From contig SJOL01008692.1 in assembly GCA_004794785.1 (NCBI GenBank), positions 283,136 to 347,135 on the forward strand: a DNA stretch of 64,000 nucleotides, read 5' to 3'. Made by a program: the position numbers and the translations under genes. Origin of the DNA: Opisthorchis felineus (taxonomy: Eukaryota; Platyhelminthes; Trematoda; Opisthorchiida; Opisthorchiidae). Below the pieces are notes generated by a model. That model saw nothing but the letters and a program-made list of their open reading frames with translations. It did not search any database and was not told the DNA's origin. This document shows positions 1-9,924 of the stretch, piece by piece. Numbering within the stretch: the stretch's first letter is position 1; every line of letters begins with the position of its first letter.

Positions 1-126
1 ATTTTTGGCGAACAGCGTGAATACACAGTTGTGAGCTAATCGAACCATCGATCAATCACTGAACAAGCCAGTCTCTGGTATGAATCGTCTCTCAGTGAAC
101 CCGATACCAATGGGTAATGTAATACA

Positions 127-412
127 CTACCCACAAGCTTGCTTAAAACTCTTCGACAGCTCACAACCGGTTTCGCCCTACTTGGGGTTCATCAGGTAGT
201 AACAGTCTCCGGGTTTTCGTCAATCCTATGTTCCACTTGAACCCAAATTACACGAAATTAGCAAACTACGCTCATTTGGTTTTGAAAGGAGACTTACCTG
301 GAACCCAGCTGAATCTGTCGTTTATGATATTTTTAAGCAACTGAATATGCTTCAACAGGGAGCCTCATGTTTCAGTTGGTACGATATTTGAGATATGACG
401 CTACATCATTAA
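127..412 (-). repeat. Retrozyme-like ~300 bp unit, left arm of inverted pair
   Basis: Read on the minus strand, this is one copy of a dispersed family. The order is: a segment containing GATTCAGCTGGG, an AAGTGGAACATA-like block, a hammerhead ribozyme motif, a GTTTT-AGCAA block and a GTGGGTAGTGT end block. At the 5' side on the minus strand it also holds the ATATCGTACCAACTGAAAC block that joins one unit to the next, so part of a preceding unit is present. It faces the plus-strand copy at 414-790 head to head with almost no spacer. No protein is encoded. Confidence 0.75.
156..205 (-). ncRNA. Hammerhead ribozyme motif, degenerate (type I layout)
   Basis: On the minus strand CTGATGA (189-195) is followed by a stem II with three C-G pairs, GAAA (171-174), a palindromic CCGG stem III and the triplet GTT. 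Two features depart from the family consensus: the first stem II pair is A-C instead of G-C, and the cleavage triplet is GTT instead of GTC. Activity is doubtful but not excluded. Confidence 0.6.
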
Positions 413-413
413 T

Positions 414-790
414 GAGCGATTCAGCTGAGTTCCAGGTGGGCCTCCCGTCAAAAGCAAATCAGTATGCAGATGGGTGCATTTGTCAAATTTCGTGCAATTT
501 GGAGTAGAACATAAGATTGACGGAAACTCTGGGACTGCACCTACCTGATGAGCCCCAAGAAGGGCAAAACCGGTCGAAGGCTGTTGAAGAGTTTTCAGAA
601 ACTTTATGCGTGGAGTATCACGTCTATACAATGTATCGCGATACCTCGAATATCGTACGAACTGAAACATGAAGTGGCCTGGTGCACATTCAGTTGCTTA
701 GGAACATCACAAACGAGAGATTCAGCTGGGTTCCGGTTTAGTATCATTTTCGGTACTACTGGCCCACGACGACGGAGTTTTTTAGTTCAC
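414..790 (+). repeat. Retrozyme-like tandem array, right arm of inverted pair
   Basis: The block GAG[C/A]GATTCAGCTG starts at 414 and again at 715, giving a direct-repeat period of about 301 bp. The first unit is complete: internal block, AGTAGAACATAAG, hammerhead motif, GTTTTCAG block and the ATATCGTACGAACTGAAAC junction block. The second unit is cut short near 790. A unit of this size in tandem, each with one ribozyme, is the layout known for animal retrozymes. The open frames that run through it have no protein similarity that I recognise. Confidence 0.75.
533..586 (+). ncRNA. Hammerhead ribozyme motif with core mutation
   Basis: CTGATGA lies at 545-551, followed by stem II GCCC/GGGC with loop CAAGAA, then AAAA where GAAA is expected, then CCGG and GTC. 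Stem II, stem III and the cleavage triplet are intact. The change of core G12 to A should abolish cleavage. Confidence 0.65.
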
Positions 791-1529
791 TTACGCAACT
801 TTATTCACGAGGAGCACAAGATAGTTCAGAGAACTGTCTCCAGTTCCCGTTGTCTCTAAGGGAGCGTCGTCTCCACCTCATAGTCAACTGATAGGTACTT
901 TCACTTATTCATTTGCCCTACCTGTGGATTCTGCCGGTGTGACGCCTATTCAAAATACGTTGAAAAAGAGAAGGGTAGAAGTAGGGCATTCATGTGATCG
1001 ATAAGAGTTGCGGAAACATGGAATACACAGATCCCACGAATTTATTTAGTCTTCATTTTTTGAAATATCTGTACCTAAAATCAATTCTAACCAAATGAAG
1101 AATAGTGAAACGGAGTTAGCAGGTATGTTTTATTTTCAGAGATGAAAAAGTGACTTACACGCGGTCTTTTAAAAGTTAATTGTAGTTTACAGGTAAGTGC
1201 ATTTTGAACATTGCACTATTTAACTAGACTCAAGGAGAATACGGTTTCCTTATCCACAGTTTTGTACTATTTTGGGATAGCTGCTGTACGTTGCATGCCA
1301 GGGACAACACGAGGAGTTTTTTCATTCGTAACAGCAATCAGTCTACATGCAACTTGTGAATATCGGGAAAACAGGTGGGTGTCTCTGGCGAAATCCAATC
1401 GTTCGTGAATTAGGTTAATGTTGGCGAGAGACTCAAGTTGCACTTTACGTTTATGGTAAGCTTCAACTGAGTGTGCATCGTAAGGGTCGCCTTTTGTCTT
1501 ATTTGTCAAGATGTTTTTTTGACGGAACA
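791..1529. other. Unassigned stretch
   Basis: I see no coding region, RNA gene or repeat that I can name. Short open frames on both strands lack recognisable domains. Confidence 0.5.
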
Positions 1530-1642
1530 AGCTACTCATAATTTTGTGAAAAACTCTCCCACAATCCACTACCGGTTTCGCCATTCTTCAATCACATCAG
1601 ATGGGTGTAGTCTCTGGGGTCTCGTCAGTTGGAGAATATAAA
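1530..1642 (-). repeat. Retrozyme-like unit, left arm of second inverted pair
   Basis: The minus strand carries the family end block, then GAAA (1576-1579), CCGG and the triplet GTA, with CTGATG at 1595-1600. Core A9 is T and stem II is disrupted, so the ribozyme is dead. It meets the plus-strand copy at 1643 head to head. Confidence 0.65.
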
Positions 1643-1862
1643 CAAGAGATTCAGCTGGGATCCATTTGAGTTCCTCCGGTAACGTCAACTTAGTTTACAA
1701 AAGTGCACTCAGCCAGCTGCGTACAGTTTGGTATTCAGGTAGAATATGTGGTTGACAGAAACTGACTCTGAGACTGCACCCATCTAATGAAGCTCAAAAA
1801 GTCACGTATGGGGCCATGAGTTGTCGAAGAGTTTCCAGCTGCCTTATGAGTAGCGTATTCCT
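1643..1862 (+). repeat. Retrozyme-like unit, right arm of second inverted pair
   Basis: The copy starts with the AAGAGATTCAGCTGGGATCC block, runs through a GTACAGTTTGG block and a TAGAATATG block, and ends in a TATGAGTAGCGTATTC version of the family terminus. The ribozyme region around 1775-1830 is heavily mutated: CTAATGA replaces CTGATGA and no clear GAAA remains. Confidence 0.65.
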
Positions 1863-2147
1863 AAAAATTGCCCGTCCTATTCTTTGAGAGAGGTTTTGTA
1901 AACAGTCGGCAGATTTATTACTGAGAAACACCAAAAGCTTCTTCAGGCCAAGTATGTTACCAGGTTGATCGGGTTTTGAGGCAGTCTGGGCACCAATCCG
2001 TGAGATTTCTTATGACTATCCGACTTTATTACTGCTGAGTGTCGGTCTGAAGTTCCTATTTGTCGGTTAGTGGGGATGGCCAACGCTTACGATTGTCTAC
2101 TTGTTGAATACGGAATTTGCGGCCTTGCATTTCCTGCCTAGGACACC
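1863..2147. other. Unassigned, possibly 3' flank of PLE remnant
   Basis: This stretch is downstream, on the minus strand, of the GIY-YIG fragment at 2148-2740 and could be its untranslated end. No motif proves this. Confidence 0.25.
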
Positions 2148-2740
2148 CTAATGGAATGTTCCTTTTCGGGGTCGTTCACAGATTATGTTGGTCTGTGTGC
2201 GTCGAGGGATGTCAGGACAATTGGATTGGGATTGCGGGGTGGTGGTTAAGTGGATCTTACTCTGCTTGGATTCTGTACGTTTAGACCTGGACCATTTTCC
2301 CGATAACTGCACACCGCCTTGTGTCATTTCTGCTGTCCACACGCTTGCCAGTTTTATACCCTCTGTTCCATTCAAGCTGGGATGTTTGGCGATTTCCACC
2401 GCCTCGGCTACCAGTCGCTGTGGTGTGAATCTTAGTCCCCATCTCAGAATGTCCACATTTTCCAAATCTCTCATGTGCCCAATGTCTAGTGCATGCCCTA
2501 CCATTGCTGAATCTCTGCCTATCGCCTGATATTCATCTACGTTTCTCGGTAGTCTGTTAATGCATCGCTTATGCTCACCAATTCTGGTGTGCAATTCCCT
2601 AGTTGTCTGACCTATATAAACCTTCGTACAGTCGTTATAATTTACTTCGTGTCAAAAGCGAAACGGTGCTCAGCAATATATCCACCGACGGTTTTCCAAA
2701 CCTCTGTGAAACGATCCCAAACGGTCCCAAACATTTTTCA
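2148..2740 (-). pseudogene. Penelope-like element GIY-YIG endonuclease remnant
   Basis: The minus-strand frame reads NDCTKVYIGQTTRELHTRI followed by GEH, which is the YIG half and following Arg/Glu region of a PLE-type GIY-YIG nuclease domain. It continues through LRFTPQRLVAEAVEIAKHP, a C-terminal pattern typical of these elements. The domain nicks target DNA for retrotransposition in intact elements. Upstream, at about 2655-2740 and after an in-frame TGA, another frame gives a YVKNVWDRLGSF-like segment that matches the usual linker before the domain, so the copy has both a stop and a frameshift. The reverse transcriptase is missing. It belongs to a different PLE subfamily from the copy at 13.4 kb. 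The upstream side runs into a SINE fragment at 2770. Confidence 0.7.
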
Positions 2741-2769
2741 CATAGTGGTCAAACTACTAGCTGGGATGT

Positions 2770-2890
2770 CACTGTTTCGAAACTCTCTGAGTTTCGTGAG
2801 AAGCGCACTGCTGATGATTCCCAAAAGGACGAGACAGCTATAGAGTGTGTCTCGGTTTTTCAGCATTGATTGGCTTCAGCTACACGATGA
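2770..2890 (+). repeat. SINE-A, 3' half, with decayed hammerhead module
   Basis: Only the part after the tRNA-like B box is present: TTTCGAAACTCTCTGAG, the ribozyme module, and the TCTCGGTTTTTCAGCAT tail. The module has CTGATGA at 2811-2817 and stem I strand GCACTG at 2805-2810. The GAAA box is GAGA (2831-2834), which should inactivate it. Confidence 0.7.
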
Positions 2891-4315
2891 AACCTCAACT
2901 GATAATCACACTACTATCAACTTTGCTTCCACCCGGAATTATCATATTTTCAAGCGCTTGAACCTCCTCATCTACAGACTCCATGTCTTTTCTGGATAAT
3001 GACTGAGGCAGTCAGCCTCCCCCAACAACTCAGTGGAAGCAAGGTAGCCTGCATAGATCAGTTCAGCCCCGAATAAGATGATCCATTCCATCTCAGGGAG
3101 ACCATCTTGAGTCGAAGAATATTCTGAACATAGGTCACTTCTCAGGTTACCTATCCAGAGCGAGACAGCAATAACCGTAGGGTGGTAGCACTAGGTTAAA
3201 AAACCTAAATATTATTGTATGTGACTTTTAAAAGTATCAAATAAAAGTGTGAACTCAAGTGTATGGAAATATTTTCACCTGGTGCTTCTTCTTAGTGACC
3301 ACAAAACCTCTAGTAAATCTGGATGACTTTGGAAAGAGCAGAATATTGTTTACAGCCACGGCAATACTCGTCGTTATTTCTCTATCATTTTTCTTATGTT
3401 GGGGCGAATAAACAGTAAGTGTTTGATTTGCACAGTCCGAGAAACTCTTCAGGAAATACAGATCCCTGGTTCGGCACCATTCAGTTTGAGCGGTTTACAT
3501 TCTTTTCTTTTCTGTGGGAGGCTGTACTCTGATCTCAGCCCGATTAAGGTCTCTCCACAAAAGGTCTGCTTCGAAAGATGGTCCTCTCACGGCTGATCTC
3601 GCCTTTGCTGGCCAAATTCACGTACTGCACAGGCGGTAGATAGCAGCCGATAAAAATTTTAGGAAATAAAGTGGTTCGACATAATTATTCTGTAGTACAG
3701 GTGACTTTGGCTGGAGGAAATGCTATTTTTCATGAAGGTCTCAGCTCCCTTTCAACCTAAAATCCCCAGCGGATGAACTTAGACTACTCGGCCTGCATGA
3801 CAGCCGGCTTCGCACTTTATATTCTTATTAAAAGTGCACGACGTAATTTTTACCGGAAGACTGCTTTTAAGGCTCTTTACTCACATCAGAAGCTTTGCGG
3901 AGTGAATAAATACGAAAGAGCGAACAAATAAATCAACAGCACAGGTTCTTGAAGTACCATGGTATCAGTGGCCTTCACCTAGACTAATCTTTGGGCTGAG
4001 ACAGAACTGAGCTTTCAGAGATATAACAATGTAAAGTTGAAAAGGAGATATTGGCAAACGCCTACAACTTCTGACCAAGCTTCCTTAGTACGCTTTAAAC
4101 GGAGAGCTCGGCGCCAGACAGAAGATATCCGCATGAGACATCCTAAGGCAGCTGTCCAGCTTGTGATCGGTCGATAAGTTTATCAAAGTTTAAGAAAGCA
4201 CTGAGTATACCTAGGGGTGATGTATTCTTTCTCACCCCTGATTTACAAAAGAATAAAAACACAGTCGAACTTACAGTAACCTGCGTGGGATGACACGTCA
4301 TTTGGTTTCGTTCTT
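2891..4315. other. Unassigned stretch upstream of RTE element
   Basis: No coding region or known repeat was recognised. The last bases, 4305-4315, form the left copy of a candidate target-site duplication for the RTE insertion. Confidence 0.4.
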
Positions 4316-4821
4316 CCCGACCCAAAGCTGCCACCTTGACTTGGTGGTCGGACTTGAGTGCGGGCTACACTGGCTGGGACCTCGTTCTACAAGGTACAAC
4401 CATGCCAGCAGGGCCAAAGGGGAGCGGTCAGACCAAGGGATGCTAGACCCCGTACTACGAGTAATCGTGCTACGAGGCGGTCTGGGGGCAAACTCATACT
4501 GTTCACTGCAATAGGATTGTGTAGGCAGTAAGGTGTTTTCCTCAGGCAACCAGAATGTCCATATTCATGGAAGCAGCGATGCTGCCTTCTCCCGAGGAAG
4601 AACGAGTTACAAAAGGCCGGCCCTAGAAACCGCACACTCCGATCGCCCAACAGTTGACCGTGACCGTTGGCGCAATAATCAATACGGTCAAAATATTTTT
4701 TAAACCAAAGGGTCCGGTGCTGCTCAAACTGCACCTGCTGTGCGCAGCCGCATCAGGAGTGAGTGGGTAATGCCTTACTCCCTGCACCCTCGGGTTAGGC
4801 TAACCCCCTGCAGCCAAACAA

Positions 4822-5030
4822 GTCAGACTATTGAGTCATGGGCTCCGGGTAGGTTCCCCAAAGTAAGTTCCACTGTCCGCTGCCTCGCGGGTCAGACTCT
4901 TGAGTCAGAGGCTAGGAGCAGGATCCCAAAACAAAGCCCTACATCCTACCACTGCCTTGTGGGTCAGACTTTTGAGTCAAAGGATCAAGGTGGGGTACCT
5001 CAACCAAACCCCCTTACTCGGCCTGGGCAA
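4822..5030 (+). repeat. ~70 bp tandem repeats in RTE leader
   Basis: The motif GTCAGACTNTTGAGTCA starts at 4822, 4891 and 4963, with spacings of 69 and 72 bp. The repeats lie in the N-terminal leader before the endonuclease and are proline-rich when translated. Such leader repeats are variable in number between copies of retrotransposons; here I only see three. Confidence 0.8.
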
Positions 5031-5159
5031 CCGGGAAATATCATTTGCCCGCACAGTACCGTGTCCATCGATGTTCCTCCCCAACCCGTTCCCACCACAA
5101 ACAAACGTTACGGGGTCATTTGACTGTCAGCTATCTGACCGACAGGCCTCATGCACCCC

Positions 5160-6160
5160 GCTGCCTACTAACAATAAACGAAATAACACCCTTCTAAATC
5201 TACGAGATGCTTTCTATATAGGAGCTTTTAACGTCCGTACTTTATGTCAAGGCAATGCTCGCTGAAACCTTATATTCCTTTGAAATTGATGTATGCTGTG
5301 TCTCCGAAACACGCATACAGATCCAAGCTTGGTTATATAGTTCAAAACGCCAACGAGTAAATCAGCTATCTCACATTTCTCTCTCTGTGCGTCCGGTGAT
5401 CCAGAAGCGATGATTCGTGGAATATATGGTGTGGGAGTTGCACTCAGCCCCAGAGTCGAACTCGCTTTGCTCGTTTGGATCCCTGTGAACGGTCGTCTTT
5501 GCGCCGTCCGGTTATCCAGCTCAGTCAAGCCCAATGTCTCTCAATATGAAAAACGGTGCCTGTTTATAGTTTCGGCTTGTGCCCCAAAGGACTGCGGTTC
5601 TGATGCTGAGAAGGGTACAGTGAGAGTTATCCAGGCTCATTCGTCAAGCAAGAAGCACTGACGTTATGGTGCTTGCGGGCGATACGAATGCCAAAGTTGG
5701 TCGTCTGAGCCCCTTGGAATCACATTTGAGTGGTCGATTTGGAGTGGACGCTCGTCGCACAGACAACGGAGGGCAACTCCTCCTGTTATGTGCCGATCAT
5801 GAAATGTTTCTGGTCATTACGAACTTTCAGCATAAACGTTCGCATTGCGCAACCTGGCGGCCATCAACTGCAAATCAACCGTGAATCCATTTCCATCACG
5901 TGGCCATCAGGCACCGCCGGAGAGCTACAATTCAAGACTCCCATTCCTTCTGCAACACACAACTTGATTGCGATCACGCCATGGTGCATGCATGCCTGAC
6001 AGTTGGTTATCCCTCAGGCACTTGCATGTCAGCAAGAAGCATACCAATCCACTACCTTCGACTAACTACCATAGCTCAACAGTATCGATTTGAGCTAGCC
6101 CAACAACTCTCCACAGTAAACCAATACTGTACTGCTGGTGAGCACGTGGATGAAGCATGA
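5160..6160 (+). pseudogene. RTE endonuclease (EEP/APE-type), broken
   Basis: The endonuclease would nick target DNA to prime reverse transcription. Visible motifs, in order: AFNVRTL near 5223, DVCCVSETRI at 5288-5317 (catalytic Glu at 5306), GVGVALS near 5428, LAGDTNAKVGRL from 5672 (normally GDFNAKVG), HKRSHCATW near 5835, and CDHAMV near 5970, where SDH is usual. Reading these requires changing frame after about 5263 (TGA), again before 5410, and again before 5666. A further TGA sits at 5882. The motif changes at the two catalytic regions (F to T, S to C) add to the evidence that the copy is dead. Confidence 0.8.
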
Positions 6161-6194
6161 CAAAATATGAAAGGGGCTACGCTAGCGGCGTTCA

Positions 6195-6743
6195 GTGCTG
6201 TCTGTCCGACTTCTCCGATTTGACCACAAGACCGTAGATAACGCACGGACACTAGTCATGACTGATGCCAGGAAATCCATACCAGCAGGCAACGAGTACG
6301 ACGGCGCACGCAAGTCCCTTAAACGCCAAATAGAGAAGAGCCTAAGGAAAGACGGAGGGCTTTGCTGGACATCGAAAGCCCAGTAGATGGAGAAGGCTTC
6401 GGCTACCGGAAGCAGCCGTGTCCTATATCAACTGATACAATCGACTGGCCCTAGGAGAGCAGCGGCCAGTGAAACGATAAGTGAAAAATGCTGCTCACTA
6501 GTTCACTCGCAAAAACGTCGGCTGGAAAAATGGACCGAACGCTTCGAAGAACAGGTTACCTCAACTCCTGCAACACAGCCTGTGGAGATAGTGCATATTA
6601 GCGAATGGAGTGTAAGCCTTAATCGCCCGTCGGAAGAAGAAATGAAGTACGAAATATCCGTATTGAAACGTGTGAAGTCATCAGAACCGGACTGCCTGTA
6701 TCCAACCCTCTTCAAAGAAGGCGGAGAATCCCTGTTGATCTAG
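6195..6743 (+). pseudogene. RTE linker between endonuclease and reverse transcriptase
   Basis: One frame, broken only by a TAG at 6384, reads a basic, helical segment that includes KSLRKDGGL, EKASATGSSRVLYQLIQSTG and PSEEEMKYEISVLKRVKSSE ending in a PALFK-like PTLFKEGGE. This is the region before the RT fingers in RTE proteins. It ends at a TAG at 6741, after which about 60 bases carry more stops before the RT resumes. Confidence 0.75.
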
Positions 6744-6800
6744 CTGACAAAGCTTATTTGCGCGATATGAATCGAAGAGAAAGTGCCTGCAGAATAGGGC

Positions 6801-8106
6801 ATGTCTACAGTCGTTCATACCTTCAAAAAGAGTACGTGGACGCAGTGTGATAAACAACGTGGCATCAGCCTGGTAGCTGTGGCATCGAAGGTGCTCTCTG
6901 GTCTTATCCTTCGACGGCTGACTGAACACAGGGAGGGGCAGATCCGTGAAAACCAAGCTGGGTTCCGTCCTGCAAGAGGAAGCATCGATCATATCTTCAC
7001 CCTTCGACAGAAGCAGGATCAGCGACACTGCAACAAACAATGGCTGTCTTCCTTGACTTGAAGGCTGCCTTTGACTCTGTGGACCGTCAGGCACTAAGGC
7101 AGTGTCTATGGAGCAAAGGTGTCCCGCATAAGTTCCTGACCCTCCTTAAGGCGCTGTACGCCAACTCCCGCGGCCGTGTGAAGGTCCACGGGAAGCTCTC
7201 GCCTGAGTTAAGCACATCAAGTGGTGTCAGACAGGGCTGTCCACTTTCACCTTTCCCCTTCAACTTCGTCATTGATACGATCATGGAAGACTCACTATCA
7301 GCCTCTAATGCCTGTGGGGTCGAAGTGCTCCCGGGACGTCCGCTCACAGACATCGAGTACGCAGACGACATTGCTCTCGTTGAATCTGACGTCGTGGTAA
7401 TGCAAACAGTATTAAATAATATAAATAATTCTGCCTCACGGTTTGGCATGCGCTTCACACCTGCAACGTGTAAAGTGCTGCTACAAGACTGGGTAGGCTC
7501 GAACCCTAGCCTCATGCTTGCGGATGAACTGATTGAGGTAGTAGACAAATTTGTTTACCTGGGCAGCTGTATCAGTCCCGGTGGTCTCGCGAAAGATGAT
7601 ATTTCCATCCGGATTGGGAAGGCCAAAGCAGCTTTTGTGAACCTGCGTCACCTGTGGCGTAGGCGTGACATCAGCTTGTCTGTCAAGGGTCGAGTTTACA
7701 ATGCTGCGGTGCGCTCCATACTACTTTACGGATCAGAAACCTAGCCACTGCACGCTGAGGACGTCAAAAGGCTTTCAGTGTTTGACCATCGTTGTCTTCG
7801 GAGCATTGCCCGAGTCTGGTGGGAACACCAGATCAGCAATGCTGAAGTACGTCGAATGGTATTCGGAAGAAACAACCTACCGTCGATAGATGAACTGATC
7901 ATACTGCCTTAGGGCTTTGTCGCGTGATGCGTACGCCAATCAACCTTGAAGGATTCGCACAACAACGTGAAGGGTGGAAACGAGCCAGAGGCGGTCAAAC
8001 AATGACTTGGCAGCGAAGTATAAAAGCCATTACCAGCAAACTCAGCTGCACTGGCACTGCCGTCTCCCTGGATGGGGACCCCGAGATAGGACACGTCAAT
8101 GATTAG
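6801..8106 (+). pseudogene. RTE reverse transcriptase, broken but with intact YADD
   Basis: The first frame (6801-7061) gives RGISLVAVASKVLSGLILRR and QIRENQAGFRPARGS, the RT fingers. The reading then moves to another frame at 7040, where MAVFLDLKAAFDSVDR carries the motif A aspartate, SSGVRQGCPLSPF is motif B, and EYADDIAL carries the catalytic YADD at 7358-7369. FVYLGSCISPGG and RRDISLSVKGRVYNAAVRS follow in the thumb region, ending in LLYGSET. A TAG at 7742 interrupts there, but the same frame continues with VFDHRCLRSIARVWWEH. The last part (7924-8106), in a third frame, holds RARGGQTMTWQRSIK, the usual C-terminal block. The catalytic residues survive, but the chain is split into at least three pieces. 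Confidence 0.9.
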
Positions 8107-8348
8107 AGACATTGTCAGACATGGCCCAGTCACGCCCTCAATGGCGCCTGTGCATCCAAGCTATTGCCTTCAATGCATTGCGCCCTTTTCAAGCTCCCCA
8201 TTTAAAAATACGCTGACAACCCTGTATTTGCGCATCAATTATATCAGCTCCCGCCTCTAATGCACAGCTACCTACCCCCTCCCTAAATCATTGATGAAGG
8301 AAACTGTGGCAGTTATAACCACTATATGACATGTACGCGGTTCTTACT

Positions 8349-8367
8349 GCTGATAATGATGATGATG
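8349..8367 (+). repeat. RTE 3' tail, TGA trinucleotide run
   Basis: The run GCTGATAATGATGATGATG closes the element. RTE elements end in short tandem repeats instead of poly(A), so this marks the 3' end. An open frame starting at 8326 simply reads through the tail into flanking DNA. Confidence 0.7.
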
Positions 8368-8378
8368 GTCTCGTTCTT

Positions 8379-9924
8379 GGGGAAATGCGATAATAACCTG
8401 AGTCATATGGACGCCCACGATACTTTCAGCTTATACGTCAAAATTATCACTGGACGATTTATGAATTATTCATCCCACGGCCCAGGTTCGAGCCCCGTTG
8501 GAAATGCCTATGATGGAAATATTACAGAAACAGTTAGTTTAAAGACCATGTACTTCATAATGCTGATCAACTCAAGACTGGTACGATGTATATACGACGT
8601 CAATCAAGAAATGGTGAAGGGTATACCTGCTTTAAATAGGTGGATTCACTGTACGTCTGAAATGAAATTCATTTTTTCAGAGACTTTCACATTTCGAGGG
8701 CTAGTTGCATATCACAACGCGAAGCTACTTCCACCAGATGCAAACTGGGTCAGGACATCAGAAGATTTCTTGAGTTGACGCACCCAGCTAATGCCGCTAC
8801 GTTCAGAGGGAGCTGAGATGCTCCAAGTAGACTGAACTTTAGCTGTTTTCGCTTGGCGGTGAACAAGCTAGTAACTTCTTTCAAACCAGCGGTGATTTAT
8901 CCATCAGTCAGGTTGCTTTTTTCATGCTTCTGAATCGATATGTCCAGAGGTCGGACTTGATGGATGGTTGATGATTTTTCATGAGAAAGATAAATTTTCA
9001 AGTATGAAATAGTCCTCCTAACTTTTCTAAAACAGAAGCTTCGACATTCATTTTGAACTAGTCTTGGACATGTGCCAACTAAAGTTCAGAGTTTGAGTTT
9101 AGTCGTCTGGGGTTCCGAATAACTGAAAACAAGCTGTCCGTTTGTCCTTCTTGAAAAACATACTCAAGTGTTTCGTCCTCCGTTGTGTTATAGTCCTCTT
9201 TCAGATCCGTCAGTTTTGATTACGGGAACTTATCCGGCCGAAGTTTCCCTTGTAATGCGAAGTTTTGCCCGCCTTGAAACCCGGGTGGTTCGGCCGATTT
9301 CAAAAGCTTATATCCACACATTTAATAATGATAAACCTCAATGAAGACCCGTTTTATCCAGCAGTTTCCTGTGGACAACTGATAGTTTATCATGCACAAG
9401 AATGTATTGATCGCAGTGGCTTTTTTGAAAAAGAACAGGTTTCTTGGCAAAGCCATACACTAATGGAAACATTAATTATTGTCCTTGATCCATTAGGAAA
9501 AGGAACGATAAATCATTCTGTAGTATGAATTCCAAAGTGTTGAGAGAAGCAAATGCCCAGAGTAGCTAAACCGAAGAACTGGAATGTCGTTTGTCGTGGC
9601 GTTTAACTGTGTGTTGCTCAATCCACCCGACTGAATGTTCTGGCATTTGAGTTTTGAAAGACTATTTGCTTCAGGGTTGGCAGCATTCACACCAATGGTG
9701 AGGTCTGATTGCGTGTAGCTCAAATGATTCATTGGTTACATGATTTTTTAGCATATATATGTAAGGCTACTTCGGGTGCGCCCTCCGTGAGCCGTATCAC
9801 CTGAGCGTAGTCTCCTAGCTTCCATCAAACTTGTTTCTTACTTGATCGCCCGAAAGCACGTAAGCAGAGGTGTACACTGAGTTGCAAGTTAACATAATGT
9901 TCACGAGAAATTCAAGTGAATATA
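8379..9924. other. Unassigned stretch
   Basis: No gene was recognised. A lone GGTTCGAGCCCC near 8485 resembles a tRNA B box but has no A box or tRNA fold around it. Confidence 0.4.

Larger units (their letters stand above)
4316..8367 (+). mobile_element. RTE-clade non-LTR retrotransposon, near full length, inactive
   Basis: The element reads on the plus strand: GC-rich 5' leader (4316-4740), a leader-coding part with ~70 bp repeats (4822-5030), apurinic-type endonuclease (5160-6160), linker (6195-6743), reverse transcriptase (6801-8106), 3' UTR and a short TGATGATGATG tail. A length of about 4.05 kb fits intact RTE elements of flukes (schistosome SR2 is near 3.9 kb). The segment GTTTCGTTCTT at 4305-4315 matches GTCTCGTTCTT at 8368-8378 at 10 of 11 bases, a likely target-site duplication that sets both ends. 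The coding path needs at least five frame changes and crosses several stops, so it cannot make protein. The 5' boundary is inferred from that duplication. Confidence 0.85.

Noticed and set aside
8470..8500. B-box-like GGTTCGAGCCCC as part of a tRNA gene
   Set aside because: No A box at the right distance and no cloverleaf can be drawn.
8326..8778. 150-residue plus-strand frame starting with a hydrophobic, signal-like MTCTRFLLLIMMMM
   Set aside because: The Met-rich start is the TGATGATGATG tail of the RTE element read in one frame; the rest is flanking DNA with no domain.
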